The notes under the pieces were generated by a model. That model searched no databases. It was not told the DNA's origin and was given only the letters and a program-made list of their open reading frames with translations. The position numbers and the translations under genes were made by a program. This document shows, piece by piece, positions 1 through 9,602 of a DNA stretch of 42,286 bases. Every line of letters starts with the position of its first letter. Within the stretch, counting starts at the first letter, position 1. The DNA comes from Ignavibacteriales bacterium (GTDB lineage Bacteria > Bacteroidota > Ignavibacteria > Ignavibacteriales > Melioribacteraceae): positions 1 to 42,286 of the forward strand of contig JAFGPR010000220.1 in the NCBI GenBank assembly GCA_016936095.1. Direction: 5' to 3'.

Positions 1-747
1 AAAGTTTTCTGTAGAATCAGCATAGATTAATGCACGACTGATATTAAGTAAAAAATTATTATGATTTGCCTCCTGAAAAATTCTAACAATTGATTCCAAA
101 TCTCCTCCCTGAGCACCTATGCCTGGAAGAAGAACAAATAAATTTTTCATATTAATAATATTTTCTTTTAATTCATTTGGATTAGTCGCACCAAAAACAA
201 TTCCACAATTTGAGTTAGTATTCCAAATATTTATTTTCTCCATTACCTCCTGAAAAACATATTTTCCATTTTTACTCATTAATTTTTCAAAATCATTCGA
301 ACCTTTATTTGATGTAAGTACTAAAATGAAACTTATTTTATTTTTATATTCCAAAAATGGTTGAATCGAATCATAACCCATATACGGACTCAACGTGATG
401 GCATCACAATTGGAATTATCAAAAATTGCTTTTGCATACATTTCAGAAGTGTTACCGATATCACCTCGTTTAGCATCACCAATTATTAAAATATCTTTTG
501 GTATATAATCAATTGTTTCTTTTAATGTATCTAATCCACTCGATCCCTCTTTTTCATAGAAAGCAAAATTTAATTTATATGCACCTGCCTGTTTATAGGT
601 AGAATTTATAACAATTTTATTAAACTCCAAAATTGGATTTTCTTTTGATAAAAGAAACTTTGGAATTTTTCTTATGTCAGTATCTAATCCAACACAAATG
701 TGCTTTTTATTATTAATAGAATTTAAGATTTTTTCAATTGCATTCAT
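1..747 (-). CDS. pyrF: Orotidine 5'-phosphate decarboxylase, partial (C-terminus beyond left edge)
   Basis: Own translation of the minus strand from the ATG at 747: MNAIEKILNSINNKKHICVGLDTDIRKIP...ILIIGDAKRGDIGNTSEMYAKAIF...DAITLSPYMGYDSIQPF...LLPGIGAQGGDLESIV. DAKRGDIGNT is the OMPDC active-site motif. Open to position 1 and not listed in the ORF track. Confidence 0.93.
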   Translation of the reverse strand, partial: MNAIEKILNSINNKKHICVGLDTDIRKIPKFLLSKENPILEFNKIVINSTYKQAGAYKLNFAFYEKEGSSGLDTLKETIDYIPKDILIIGDAKRGDIGNTSEMYAKAIFDNSNCDAITLSPYMGYDSIQPFLEYKNKISFILVLTSNKGSNDFEKLMSKNGKYVFQEVMEKINIWNTNSNCGIVFGATNPNELKENIINMKNLFVLLPGIGAQGGDLESIVRIFQEANHNNFLLNISRALIYADSTENF

Positions 748-748
748 A

Positions 749-1978
749 TTAAACTTGCTCAAGTCGATTTTTATAAATATTTTGAACTATACCCATTAGT
801 ACAATAACCGATAATAATGAGCTGCCCCCATAGCTTAAAAAGGGAAGTGGTAAACCAATTACTGGGGTTATTCCTAAATTCATTCCAATATTAATGGCAA
901 AATGACAAAATATAAAAATGAAAACTCCTAAAACAACTAGACTATTAAAACTATCTTTTGCATTTGAAGCCAATTTTAGTAATCGCCATAGAATGATGAA
1001 AAATAAGATTAGAATTAACATACAACCGATAAATCCGAATTCTTCTCCAACTACACTAAAAATAAAATCTGTCCATTGTTGTGGTATGAATCGTAATTGT
1101 GTCTGATTTCCTTCCATAAATCCCTTGCCAAAAATTCCGCCTGAACCAATTGCAACTTTAGCCTGAATAATATTATAACCTGCTCCTGTTGGATCAACAT
1201 AAGGGTCTATAAAAGAAGCTATTCGAATTTGTTGATGTGGTTTTAGAAAACGAATGAAATATTCAAATGCTAATCCCGCAATGGCATTAAAAATAAAAAT
1301 TGTTACACTAAGGAAAATATTCTTTTTAAAATATATCAACCCTACTGCCACTAGTACTAAAGTGACAAGAAGAGCTACCCATCCGAAAAGTGAAGCGATA
1401 GCCACAACTCCAGGTGATAAAATTAAAAACAGTGCAAATAAATCGAGTCCATTCCAAAATAACATTGCTATAGTAATAATTACAAATACTATCGCTGTGC
1501 CCATATCAGGTTGAGCTAAAATTAACAATACAGGTACAAATCCAATCGCAAGACTAATTAATATTGTTAAAGTCTCACTGATATTCTCCTTTTGTTTTGA
1601 CATCCAGTAAGCTAATAAAAGTATCAATCCAATTTTTGCAATCTCTGCTGGTTGAAAACCTATTTCGCCATATCGTATCCAACTCCTTGCACCGAATACA
1701 ACATCTCCAATCACTAATACTAATAAAAGAAAAAAGAAAGAAATTGAGTAAATCCACAATGCTGATGATCTAATTGCTTGCCTTGGTAAAATGAAAATGA
1801 TAAAATAAATTATTAAAGAAAAAATAATCCAAATTAAATGCTTATAAAAATTGTCACCCGCAATAGGGTGATTTATCGTCGAACTATATACAGCAAATAA
1901 ACTTATAATAAGTAGAAATACCATTGGTATAAATAATCCAAAGTCAAACCTATCCTGTATTTTATAATTTACTCTCAC
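749..1978 (-). CDS. rodA: Rod shape-determining protein RodA (SEDS glycosyltransferase)
   Basis: 409-aa polytopic membrane protein with SEDS signatures (GARSWIRYGEIGFQPAEIAKIG, QPDMGTAIVF, FIFSVVGEEFGFIG, GLPLPFLSYGGSSLL); adjacent to PBP2 and mre genes. Starts with GTG. Confidence 0.95.
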   Translation of the reverse strand: MRVNYKIQDRFDFGLFIPMVFLLIISLFAVYSSTINHPIAGDNFYKHLIWIIFSLIIYFIIFILPRQAIRSSALWIYSISFFFLLLVLVIGDVVFGARSWIRYGEIGFQPAEIAKIGLILLLAYWMSKQKENISETLTILISLAIGFVPVLLILAQPDMGTAIVFVIITIAMLFWNGLDLFALFLILSPGVVAIASLFGWVALLVTLVLVAVGLIYFKKNIFLSVTIFIFNAIAGLAFEYFIRFLKPHQQIRIASFIDPYVDPTGAGYNIIQAKVAIGSGGIFGKGFMEGNQTQLRFIPQQWTDFIFSVVGEEFGFIGCMLILILFFIILWRLLKLASNAKDSFNSLVVLGVFIFIFCHFAINIGMNLGITPVIGLPLPFLSYGGSSLLSVIVLMGIVQNIYKNRLEQV

Positions 1979-1987
1979 TAAAATAAC

Positions 1988-3778
1988 CTAATTTACTTTT
2001 GTAGTATCTACTAATTCAATATTTTGTTCTTTTAATCCGAGATATTCTTGAATAATCCTTCTTGCAATTGGTGCAGCATAAGTAGCTCCAAATCCAACAT
2101 TTTCTATTAAGACAGCTACGGCAATTTTTGGATCATCATATGGAGCAAATGCAATAAATACTGCATGATTTGCACCATGTGGATTCTGAACCGTTCCTGT
2201 TTTACCAGCTATTGTTATACCAGGTATCAAAACACTTCTAGCCGTACCATTCCCATGAACAACTCTGTACATTCCATCTCGTACTATATCAAATGTGTTT
2301 TTGCTAATAGGTACTTTAATTTTTTTGAATTTTAATGGGATATAATTTTGTGTTTCATTTTGAATAACCCCTTTTACAAGATGAGGTTTATACGTCTCAC
2401 CATAATTTGCTAATAAAGCAGCATATTGTGCAAGCTGTAGAATCGTAACACTGCATTCACCTTGTCCAATACCAAGACTAATAAGGAAACCTTTCCGCCA
2501 TTTACCTTCGCCATAGGTTTTATCATAATAATTACTATCAGGTATTAGACCAGCATTGTCTTCTGGAAAGTCAATTCCTGTTTTCGAACCAAATCCCAAT
2601 AAACGAGAATATTTTGCCCAGTTCGCAAGTCCGATTTTCAACATCAATTGATAGAAAAATGTATTGCACGAACCTTCAATTGCTCGCGTAACATTTACAG
2701 AACCATGTGCATGAGTACACGCGAAAAACTTGTTTCCAAATAGAAGTCCACCACCACAGCCGATTGTCCAAGAGGTAGTAATTATTTTTTCTTCCAATCC
2801 AGCTAATGCCAATACCATTTTATATGACGAACCAGGTGAATAATTTGCTGAACTAACACGATTGAAAAGAGGTTTCTTCGGATCATTCAAAAGAGTTTGC
2901 CAAGTTTCTGGAGAAATACTACCTGCAAATTGACTTAAATTAAAAGTTGGAGACGATGCGAAAACCAAGATTTCTCCGGTCTTTGGTTCAATAGCAACCA
3001 CACCACCACGATATCCTTCTAAAGATTCTTCTGCAACTTTTTGTAGATTATAATCAAGTGATAGGACAAGATCATTTCCTTTTACTGGAGGTATATCATG
3101 CTTTCCATCTGCATATTTACCAATTACACGTTGTTTTGAATCAACCAAAATATATGAAATACCTTTTTGTCCTTTTAATTCTTTTTCATAGTATTTTTCC
3201 AATCCAGCAGAACCTACAATATCACCATAACTATAAGTTTCTTTATTATCCTGAAGTTGTTTGCTTGTAATTTCTTTCGTATATCCAAAAGCATGGGCAC
3301 CAGAAAGCTCAGTAATATAATCTCGCTGTATTTCAATCTCGTAACTTATACCAGGTAGCTTATCGGAGTTTTCTTCATACCAAGCAATAAAATCGTAACC
3401 AATATCTTTTTTAATTTTAATTGGTAAAAATCTTGATGTTGTTGATTGGCTTAAAATCTTTTGTATATATCCAGAATCGAGTTGTAATTTATTTTCAAGT
3501 AAAGAATCAAATTTGCTATCATATTTTGTTGGAGTAATAATTGCAACAAAGGAAGGTTTATTAGTTACTAACAATTTGAAATTTCTATCATAGAAAACTC
3601 CACGAGGAGCTTGCTGCTCCATTTTTTTTATACTGTTTTGTTCAGATTTAGCAAGGTATGAAATATTTTCAACTATTTGTATCTTTATGAGTTCATAAAT
3701 AATCAATGCAAAAAAAAGAAAAACAAATATTTGTATAATCCTTTTTCTTACAAGTAATTTTATAAAATCATCATTCAT
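1988..3778 (-). CDS. mrdA: Penicillin-binding protein 2 (elongasome transpeptidase)
   Basis: 596 aa, N-terminal TM, PBP dimerisation domain, transpeptidase motifs SPGSSYK (SxxK), GSCNTFF (SxN), GKTGTVQNPHG (KTG). Confidence 0.94.
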   Translation of the reverse strand: MNDDFIKLLVRKRIIQIFVFLFFALIIYELIKIQIVENISYLAKSEQNSIKKMEQQAPRGVFYDRNFKLLVTNKPSFVAIITPTKYDSKFDSLLENKLQLDSGYIQKILSQSTTSRFLPIKIKKDIGYDFIAWYEENSDKLPGISYEIEIQRDYITELSGAHAFGYTKEITSKQLQDNKETYSYGDIVGSAGLEKYYEKELKGQKGISYILVDSKQRVIGKYADGKHDIPPVKGNDLVLSLDYNLQKVAEESLEGYRGGVVAIEPKTGEILVFASSPTFNLSQFAGSISPETWQTLLNDPKKPLFNRVSSANYSPGSSYKMVLALAGLEEKIITTSWTIGCGGGLLFGNKFFACTHAHGSVNVTRAIEGSCNTFFYQLMLKIGLANWAKYSRLLGFGSKTGIDFPEDNAGLIPDSNYYDKTYGEGKWRKGFLISLGIGQGECSVTILQLAQYAALLANYGETYKPHLVKGVIQNETQNYIPLKFKKIKVPISKNTFDIVRDGMYRVVHGNGTARSVLIPGITIAGKTGTVQNPHGANHAVFIAFAPYDDPKIAVAVLIENVGFGATYAAPIARRIIQEYLGLKEQNIELVDTTKVN

Positions 3779-4259
3779 AAATAAATTTGTTTTTTCTTAG
3801 TAAAATAATTGGCAGACTAAAAACAGCTGTATAAAAACCCGATAATAATCCATTCTCAAAAAATAGGAATGCAATACTTACTTCTAATTGTGAAGTGATT
3901 AAAGCATATATGAATGAATCAAGTGTAGAAATAATGAATATGATAAATACAAACAAAAGAGTTGAAGTATTAAAGTGTATTTTGTTCTCGTTGTAAAAAT
4001 ATCCTGTTATAAAACCTGTTAAAGTTTTTGTAAACATTCCAGCACCTAATATACCACCAGTTAGAATATCAACAAGAAACCCTAAAATAAATCCAAGTAC
4101 AGTACCGTAAATTTGTCCGTATAATAAAGTAAAATATATAAGTAGAATTACAATTAGGTCTGGTGCTATGTAAGAAAAGGATATTAAAGGAATAATATTT
4201 AATTGTATTAAAATTAATGGTATGAATAAAATTAGCGGTAAATAGTGCTTAAATGACAT
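3771..4259 (-). CDS. mreD: Rod shape-determining protein MreD
   Basis: 162-aa hydrophobic protein between mreC and mrdA; GFILGFLVDILTGGILGAGMFTKTLTGFITGYF typical of MreD. Overlaps mrdA by 8 bp. Confidence 0.85.
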   Translation of the reverse strand: MSFKHYLPLILFIPLILIQLNIIPLISFSYIAPDLIVILLIYFTLLYGQIYGTVLGFILGFLVDILTGGILGAGMFTKTLTGFITGYFYNENKIHFNTSTLLFVFIIFIISTLDSFIYALITSQLEVSIAFLFFENGLLSGFYTAVFSLPIILLRKNKFIYE

Positions 4260-4274
4260 TGCAAATTTTTATTT

Positions 4275-5090
4275 TTATTCGACTAAATATTTCCAAGTGT
4301 TTGTATCTTGTTCAATTTTCATGATGAAAACGTAATTATCTTCAATAAAATTAGCATAGGGCTGAATAATTAAATCGCTGAATAATCCACTTATATTTTT
4401 CTCTTTATCTTTAACGATACCAACCGGAATTGAAGGGGGCATTATGGTTGAGAAGTCAGAAGTAATAATTATATCACCTATATTAACCTCATATTGAACT
4501 GGAATATTTTTTACCACAAGATCATTTCCATTCCAAGTTAAAATACCATCTAAGTTTGTCCGTTGAATTTTAACAGATAATTTTAATGTGCTATTTTGAA
4601 GAGTCCTAACAAGACAATAATTATCAGTTATGTCTTCAACGATTCCGACTAAACCTTTATGATTGATAATCGGCATGCCAATCCCTACACCATCATTATT
4701 CCCACAATTTAATGTAAAATAATTATTTACTCTTGATATTGTTTTATTAATAATTCGTGCAGGTATTATTGGATAATTATTTTCATTTTTATAATTAAAA
4801 ATTTCTCTTAGTTCTTGGATCTCTTTTCTATATTCTCGAAGTCTATTAACCTCAAGCATAAGCTCAGCATTTGTTTTTCTTAATTCTTCTAATTCATCAT
4901 CACCAGAGAACAAATTCTGAAAAAAATTTGATAAACTATTAATTATGATAAATCCACCAGAAGAAATTTTTGAAATTTTTCGATTCTCAGTATCGTTGTT
5001 GGAAAGAAGAATAACAAGACTTATTAATGAAAGAATAACCAATATTATATATTCTTTAAACTTTTGCAATATATTTTTAAAAGCGAGCAT
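4275..5090 (-). CDS. mreC: Rod shape-determining protein MreC
   Basis: 271 aa, N-terminal TM plus coiled coil (EELRKTNAELMLEVNRLREYRKEIQELREIF), GVGIGMPIINHKGLVGIVEDI motif; directly downstream of mreB. Confidence 0.93.
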   Translation of the reverse strand: MLAFKNILQKFKEYIILVILSLISLVILLSNNDTENRKISKISSGGFIIINSLSNFFQNLFSGDDELEELRKTNAELMLEVNRLREYRKEIQELREIFNYKNENNYPIIPARIINKTISRVNNYFTLNCGNNDGVGIGMPIINHKGLVGIVEDITDNYCLVRTLQNSTLKLSVKIQRTNLDGILTWNGNDLVVKNIPVQYEVNIGDIIITSDFSTIMPPSIPVGIVKDKEKNISGLFSDLIIQPYANFIEDNYVFIMKIEQDTNTWKYLVE

Positions 5091-6115
5091 TAATAATTTC
5101 TTTTTCGAATAAATACCTTAGAATATTTATTCATGTTTTCGATGCATCTACCAACTCCACGTACAACTGCGGTAAGTGGATCTTCAGCAACATGAACGGG
5201 TAAATTGGTTTCCATTCTTATTCTTTCATCAAGACCTTTAAGTAATGCACCTCCACCTGTTAGCATAACTCCTCTGTCAAGAATATCTGCTGATAGTTCA
5301 GGAGGTGTTCTTTCAAGCATTTGTTTTACTGCTTCAACAATCTGTATTACATTTTCATTTAATGCTTCTCGTATTTCAACTGAACTTACCTCAACAGTCT
5401 TGGGAATACCACCTACAAGATCTCTACCTTTAACATGAATTACAACTTCTTCTTTTAATGGAACCGCTGAGCCAACTTCGCATTTAATTTCTTCTGCTGT
5501 TCTTTCACCAATCAATAAGTTATAGTTTTTCTTGAAAAATTGCATAATAGCATTATTCATTTCATCGCCGGCAATTCGACTTGATTCAACATTGACAATT
5601 CCTGATAGAGCAATTACTGCTATTTCCGTAGTACCGCCACCGATATCAATAACCATATTCCCGATAGGAGCATCAACATCTAAACCAATGCCAATGGCGG
5701 AAGACATCGGTTCTGAAATAAGATGAACTTCTTTTGCACCTGCATGTTCAGCACTATCCTTGACAGCTCTCTTCTCAACTTCGGTAATACCACTTGGAAT
5801 AGCAACCACAATTCTTCTAATAGAAAATCTACCTCCAATAACTCGCTTAATGAAAGCACGAATCATTCCTTCTGCTATTTCAAAATCAGCGATTACTCCG
5901 TCACGCATTGGTCGTGTAACTCTAATTTGTCTATGTTCTCGCCCTTGCATTATTCTTGCTTGCTGGCCTAGAGCGATAATTTTTTTTGAATTTCTATCGA
6001 AAGCGACTATTGAAGGCTCATTTAAAACTATACCTTTACCTTTAAGATAAATTAAAGTGTTAGCCGTTCCAAGGTCCATTCCAATATCAACCGAGAAGAA
6101 ATCAAATATTCCCAT
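5090..6115 (-). CDS. mreB: Rod shape-determining protein MreB (bacterial actin)
   Basis: 341 aa; DIGMDLGTANTLIYLKGKGIVLNEPSIVA, IGNMVIDIGGGTTEIAVIALSGIV, MLTGGGALLKGLDERI. Confidence 0.98.
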   Translation of the reverse strand: MGIFDFFSVDIGMDLGTANTLIYLKGKGIVLNEPSIVAFDRNSKKIIALGQQARIMQGREHRQIRVTRPMRDGVIADFEIAEGMIRAFIKRVIGGRFSIRRIVVAIPSGITEVEKRAVKDSAEHAGAKEVHLISEPMSSAIGIGLDVDAPIGNMVIDIGGGTTEIAVIALSGIVNVESSRIAGDEMNNAIMQFFKKNYNLLIGERTAEEIKCEVGSAVPLKEEVVIHVKGRDLVGGIPKTVEVSSVEIREALNENVIQIVEAVKQMLERTPPELSADILDRGVMLTGGGALLKGLDERIRMETNLPVHVAEDPLTAVVRGVGRCIENMNKYSKVFIRKRNY

Positions 6116-6123
6116 GGTAATCC

Positions 6124-7641
6124 TTAATGTTTAAAGTTTCTAATTTTTGTAAATATCATTGATATATCATTTTTATTTGCTACATCAATTACTTCTTGAT
6201 CTCTGACAGAACCTCCTGGTTGAACTATTGAAGTTATTCCATTATTTACTAGCTCAATTACTCCGTCAGGGAAAGGAAAGAAAGCGTCTGAAGCAGCGAC
6301 TGAATTTTTTAATTCATGTCCGAATTCTTTTGCTTTCATTATTGCTATTTTTGCTGAATCAACTCGTGAGGTTTGCCCAGCACCAACACCTAATATTTTT
6401 TTATCCCTTACAATTACAATTGCATTTGATTTTGTATGTTTACAAACTACCCAAGCAAAATTAATATCTTCATATTCTGAATCTACAACTTTTTTTTCGG
6501 TAACAACTTCAGAATTTTGTTTTTCAAATATTGAACTATCTTTATCTTGAACAAGAAGTCCACCGGGTATATCTTTAATGGAATATTTATTGTATGGTGG
6601 TTTTGAAAGAATTTTTACAATTCTTCTGTTTTTTTTCTTTTGTAATATTTCTATAGCATCAAGATCGTAATCTGGAGCAGCGACGATTTCCAAAAATATC
6701 TCGTTTAGTTTTTCCGCTGTTTTAGCGTCAACTTTATTATTAAAAGCAACAATACCTCCGAATGCAGAAACAGGATCACTTGATAATGCTTTTATATAAG
6801 CATCTAAAACTGTATCACCAGAAGCAGCACCGCACGGATTTGTATGTTTAATAATAGCACAAGAAATATTTCTTAATTCATATACCAGTTCAACAGCTGA
6901 TGTTAAGTCAATAATATTATTATACGATAATTCTTTACCAAAAGTACATTCGAAATATTTATTAAAATCACCAAAAATAAATGCTTTTTGATGAGGATTT
7001 TCACCATAACGAAGTTCTTCCTTTATAGGATAATTTAGTCTAATAGATTTTTTGGGGAATTTAAATTCATTTTCAAAATAATTTGCGATAATTGTATCAT
7101 ATAAGGAAGTATACGAAAAGGCATCGGCAGCAAGTCTTTCACGAGTTTGAAGACTGATATCGCCTTTTTCTAATTCCTCGAGAAAATCATTATATTGTTT
7201 TGGATCGGTTATTACAGAAATATATTTATAATTTTTAGCAGCTGCTCTGATTAAACTTGGTCCACCAATGTCAATATTTTCAATTTTCTCATCAACTGAA
7301 AAATCTTTTATATCGACTACTTTTGGAAAAGGATAAAGATTTACGCACACTATATCAATCGGTTGGATTTCATTTTTTTTTGCTTGTTCCAGATCCTTTT
7401 CATTATGTCGTCTGAAAAGGATACCACCAAATATTTTTGGGTGAAGTGTTTTGACCCGTCCATCGAATATTTCAGGAAAAGATGTATAATCTTGAATTTT
7501 TACACAATCAATATTATTTTCGATTATTAGATCAGCTGTTTTACCAGTTGCTAAAATAGTATAATTATTTTCTGATATTTTTTTTGAAAAATTAATAATG
7601 TCAGTTTTATCGGAAACACTAATTAAAGCAATTTTTTTCAA
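6124..7641 (-). CDS. purH: Bifunctional AICAR formyltransferase / IMP cyclohydrolase
   Basis: 505 aa; MKKIALISVSDKTDI, RVKTLHPKIFGGIL, IKHTNPCGAA, SDPVSAFGGIVAFN, FFPFPDGVIELVNNGITSIVQPGGSVRDQEVI. Confidence 0.97.
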   Translation of the reverse strand: MKKIALISVSDKTDIINFSKKISENNYTILATGKTADLIIENNIDCVKIQDYTSFPEIFDGRVKTLHPKIFGGILFRRHNEKDLEQAKKNEIQPIDIVCVNLYPFPKVVDIKDFSVDEKIENIDIGGPSLIRAAAKNYKYISVITDPKQYNDFLEELEKGDISLQTRERLAADAFSYTSLYDTIIANYFENEFKFPKKSIRLNYPIKEELRYGENPHQKAFIFGDFNKYFECTFGKELSYNNIIDLTSAVELVYELRNISCAIIKHTNPCGAASGDTVLDAYIKALSSDPVSAFGGIVAFNNKVDAKTAEKLNEIFLEIVAAPDYDLDAIEILQKKKNRRIVKILSKPPYNKYSIKDIPGGLLVQDKDSSIFEKQNSEVVTEKKVVDSEYEDINFAWVVCKHTKSNAIVIVRDKKILGVGAGQTSRVDSAKIAIMKAKEFGHELKNSVAASDAFFPFPDGVIELVNNGITSIVQPGGSVRDQEVIDVANKNDISMIFTKIRNFKH

Positions 7642-7661
7642 TTAACACTCCGTGGGAAATT

Positions 7662-8276
7662 TTATTGTATATAAACTCTATTATCAATAATCTTAATCTT
7701 TTGTTCTGCAAATTTTCGTACAACAAAAGGAAGTAATTCATGTTCAACTTTTAGAACAGCTTCCGCAATTTCTTCAGGATTTCTTACCGTTGAAATATCA
7801 ATTGCTTTTTGAGCTATTATTTTTCCATCGTCATAAATTTTATCAACAAAATGTATTGTTGCACCTGATATTTTCATTCCTGAGTTATAAACGGCACTAT
7901 GAACATTCATACCATACATACCTTGTCCACCAAATAAAGGAAGTAGGGCAGGATGTATATTAATAATTTTTTTATCGAATATATCAACAAATTCATCTGG
8001 TATTTTTTTTAGAAAACCAGCAAGAACAATTAAATCAATTTTTTGATTTATTAATATTTCAGAAAGTTCATAGTAGGTTATGAATTTTTCTTTCTGTTTA
8101 GAACTTACAAAATATATTTTTAAATTATTTTCTTCTGCAATTTCAATTGCTTTACAATCAGATTTATCCGTTATAATAGAAACTACTTTAAATAAATTCG
8201 GATCTTTTTTCTCTTCATTTAAGATTGCATTTAGATTAGAGCCTCTACCTGAAACAAATACGGAAATTTTAAACAT
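7662..8276 (-). CDS. purN: Phosphoribosylglycinamide formyltransferase
   Basis: 204 aa; VSGRGSNLNAIL, LAGFLKKIP, NIHPALLPLFGG..GMNVHSAV, GATIHFVDKIYDDGKIIAQK. Confidence 0.94.
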   Translation of the reverse strand: MFKISVFVSGRGSNLNAILNEEKKDPNLFKVVSIITDKSDCKAIEIAEENNLKIYFVSSKQKEKFITYYELSEILINQKIDLIVLAGFLKKIPDEFVDIFDKKIINIHPALLPLFGGQGMYGMNVHSAVYNSGMKISGATIHFVDKIYDDGKIIAQKAIDISTVRNPEEIAEAVLKVEHELLPFVVRKFAEQKIKIIDNRVYIQ

Positions 8277-8553
8277 TTAAAATTTGTATAATTATTATTA
8301 CTAAAATAAAGATTTTACTTGTAATTTGAAAACATTTGATTACAAAATTGGAAAAAAAACGAATATTTCTATAATTTTCTTTTCTTTTGATTTTTTCTTA
8401 TAAGAAAATTTGTTTATTAAATAAAAATTTATCTTGAAAAAAACCAAAAAAAATCTGATATTTGAAAGTTAAATTTAGTTGAATAATTTAGGTCATAAAT
8501 TTATCTCCTAAATTTTATTTGGAAAATTCGTTTAAAAGAGATAATTTTTCACT

Positions 8554-8952
8554 ATGAAAAAGTTTATTTATATAACTTTTTACTTTTCAATTTTATTAAC
8601 CCAAACAAGTTTAATTTTCACTGACCTATTTTTAGAATCTGTAAGTGCATATCAAAAAGATGGTAAAGTAGTTCTTAATATAAATCTCAACACAAATTAT
8701 GAAATAAAATCATTTGCAATTGAGAGAAAAATTAATTCCGAAGATTTTTCCCGAATTTACTTTTTAGAAACCAAAGGACTGGCAGATTATTCAAATATTA
8801 TATTTGATAATGTTGAACCAATTGACGATTATATGTATAGAATTACTGTTATTACAAATGATAACAAAGTATTCACATCAACAGAATTTAAAATAAATGA
8901 TAAGACTAATCTCAGTCAAATTTGGGATTCGATAAAATCTTTATTCCGATAA
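8554..8952 (+). CDS. Small secreted protein with a fibronectin-III-like beta-sandwich
   Basis: 132 aa, hydrophobic N-terminal signal (MKKFIYITFYFSILLTQTSLIF), then KVVLNINLNTNYEIKSFAIERKINSEDFSRI...YRITVITNDNKVFTSTEFKI, which resembles an Fn3-type strand pattern. Confidence 0.6.
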   Translation: MKKFIYITFYFSILLTQTSLIFTDLFLESVSAYQKDGKVVLNINLNTNYEIKSFAIERKINSEDFSRIYFLETKGLADYSNIIFDNVEPIDDYMYRITVITNDNKVFTSTEFKINDKTNLSQIWDSIKSLFR

Positions 8953-8979
8953 AGACCTTTCTTAGGATTCTCTAAAATA

Positions 8980-9561
8980 ATGCTGAATTTCAATACTACA
9001 TTTTATTTAGTTTCGAAATCACCACGAAGAAGAAAATTACTTCAACAATTAGGATTAAAATTCAAAACATTGGTTGTTAATATTGATGAAAAAATTTATC
9101 CTAATGAATTACCTGTTTCAGCGGTTAAAAGGATAGCTGCTGAAAAAATGAAATTGGCCGAAAAGAAGATAACATCGGGAATAATTTTAACTGCTGATAC
9201 AATTGTTGTTTTAAATAATAAATATCTTGGAAAGCCAAAAGACAAAAAGGATGCCGAAAGAATGCTAACTTTATTGAGCGGTAAGTTTCATTTTGTGTAT
9301 ACTGGATTTTCATTAAAAAATTTGGATAATCGAAAAGAACTAGTTACATACGAAAAGACAAAAGTAACTTTTCGAAACTTAACCCACAATGAAATCAGAG
9401 ATTATGTTGCAACGGGTAGTCCACTTGATAAAGCTGGAGCTTATGGAATACAAGATGACTTTGGAGCAGTATTTGTGAAAAGTATCTCAGGATGTTATTA
9501 CAATGTGGTGGGACTACCTATTTCAAAACTATATTCTGCTCTTGTAAAAATTACACTATAA
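8980..9561 (+). CDS. maf: Maf family nucleotide pyrophosphatase (septum formation inhibitor-like)
   Basis: 193 aa; LVSKSPRRRKLLQQLGLKFK, ILTADTIVVLNNKYLGKPKDKKDAERML..LSGKFHFVYTG, DKAGAYGIQ, VVGLPISKLY. Confidence 0.93.
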   Translation: MLNFNTTFYLVSKSPRRRKLLQQLGLKFKTLVVNIDEKIYPNELPVSAVKRIAAEKMKLAEKKITSGIILTADTIVVLNNKYLGKPKDKKDAERMLTLLSGKFHFVYTGFSLKNLDNRKELVTYEKTKVTFRNLTHNEIRDYVATGSPLDKAGAYGIQDDFGAVFVKSISGCYYNVVGLPISKLYSALVKITL

Positions 9562-9602
9562 TTATTGCCCAGAATTTATTGTCAATATCTCATTAAATTA
9601 CC

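Noticed and set aside
918-1106. Short plus-strand ORFs antisense to rodA, mreB, mrdA etc. (e.g. 918-1106, 1254-1514, 5205-5438, 5760-6050)
   Set aside because: They lie wholly within strongly supported genes on the opposite strand, have no recognisable domains and have low-complexity composition; shadow ORFs.
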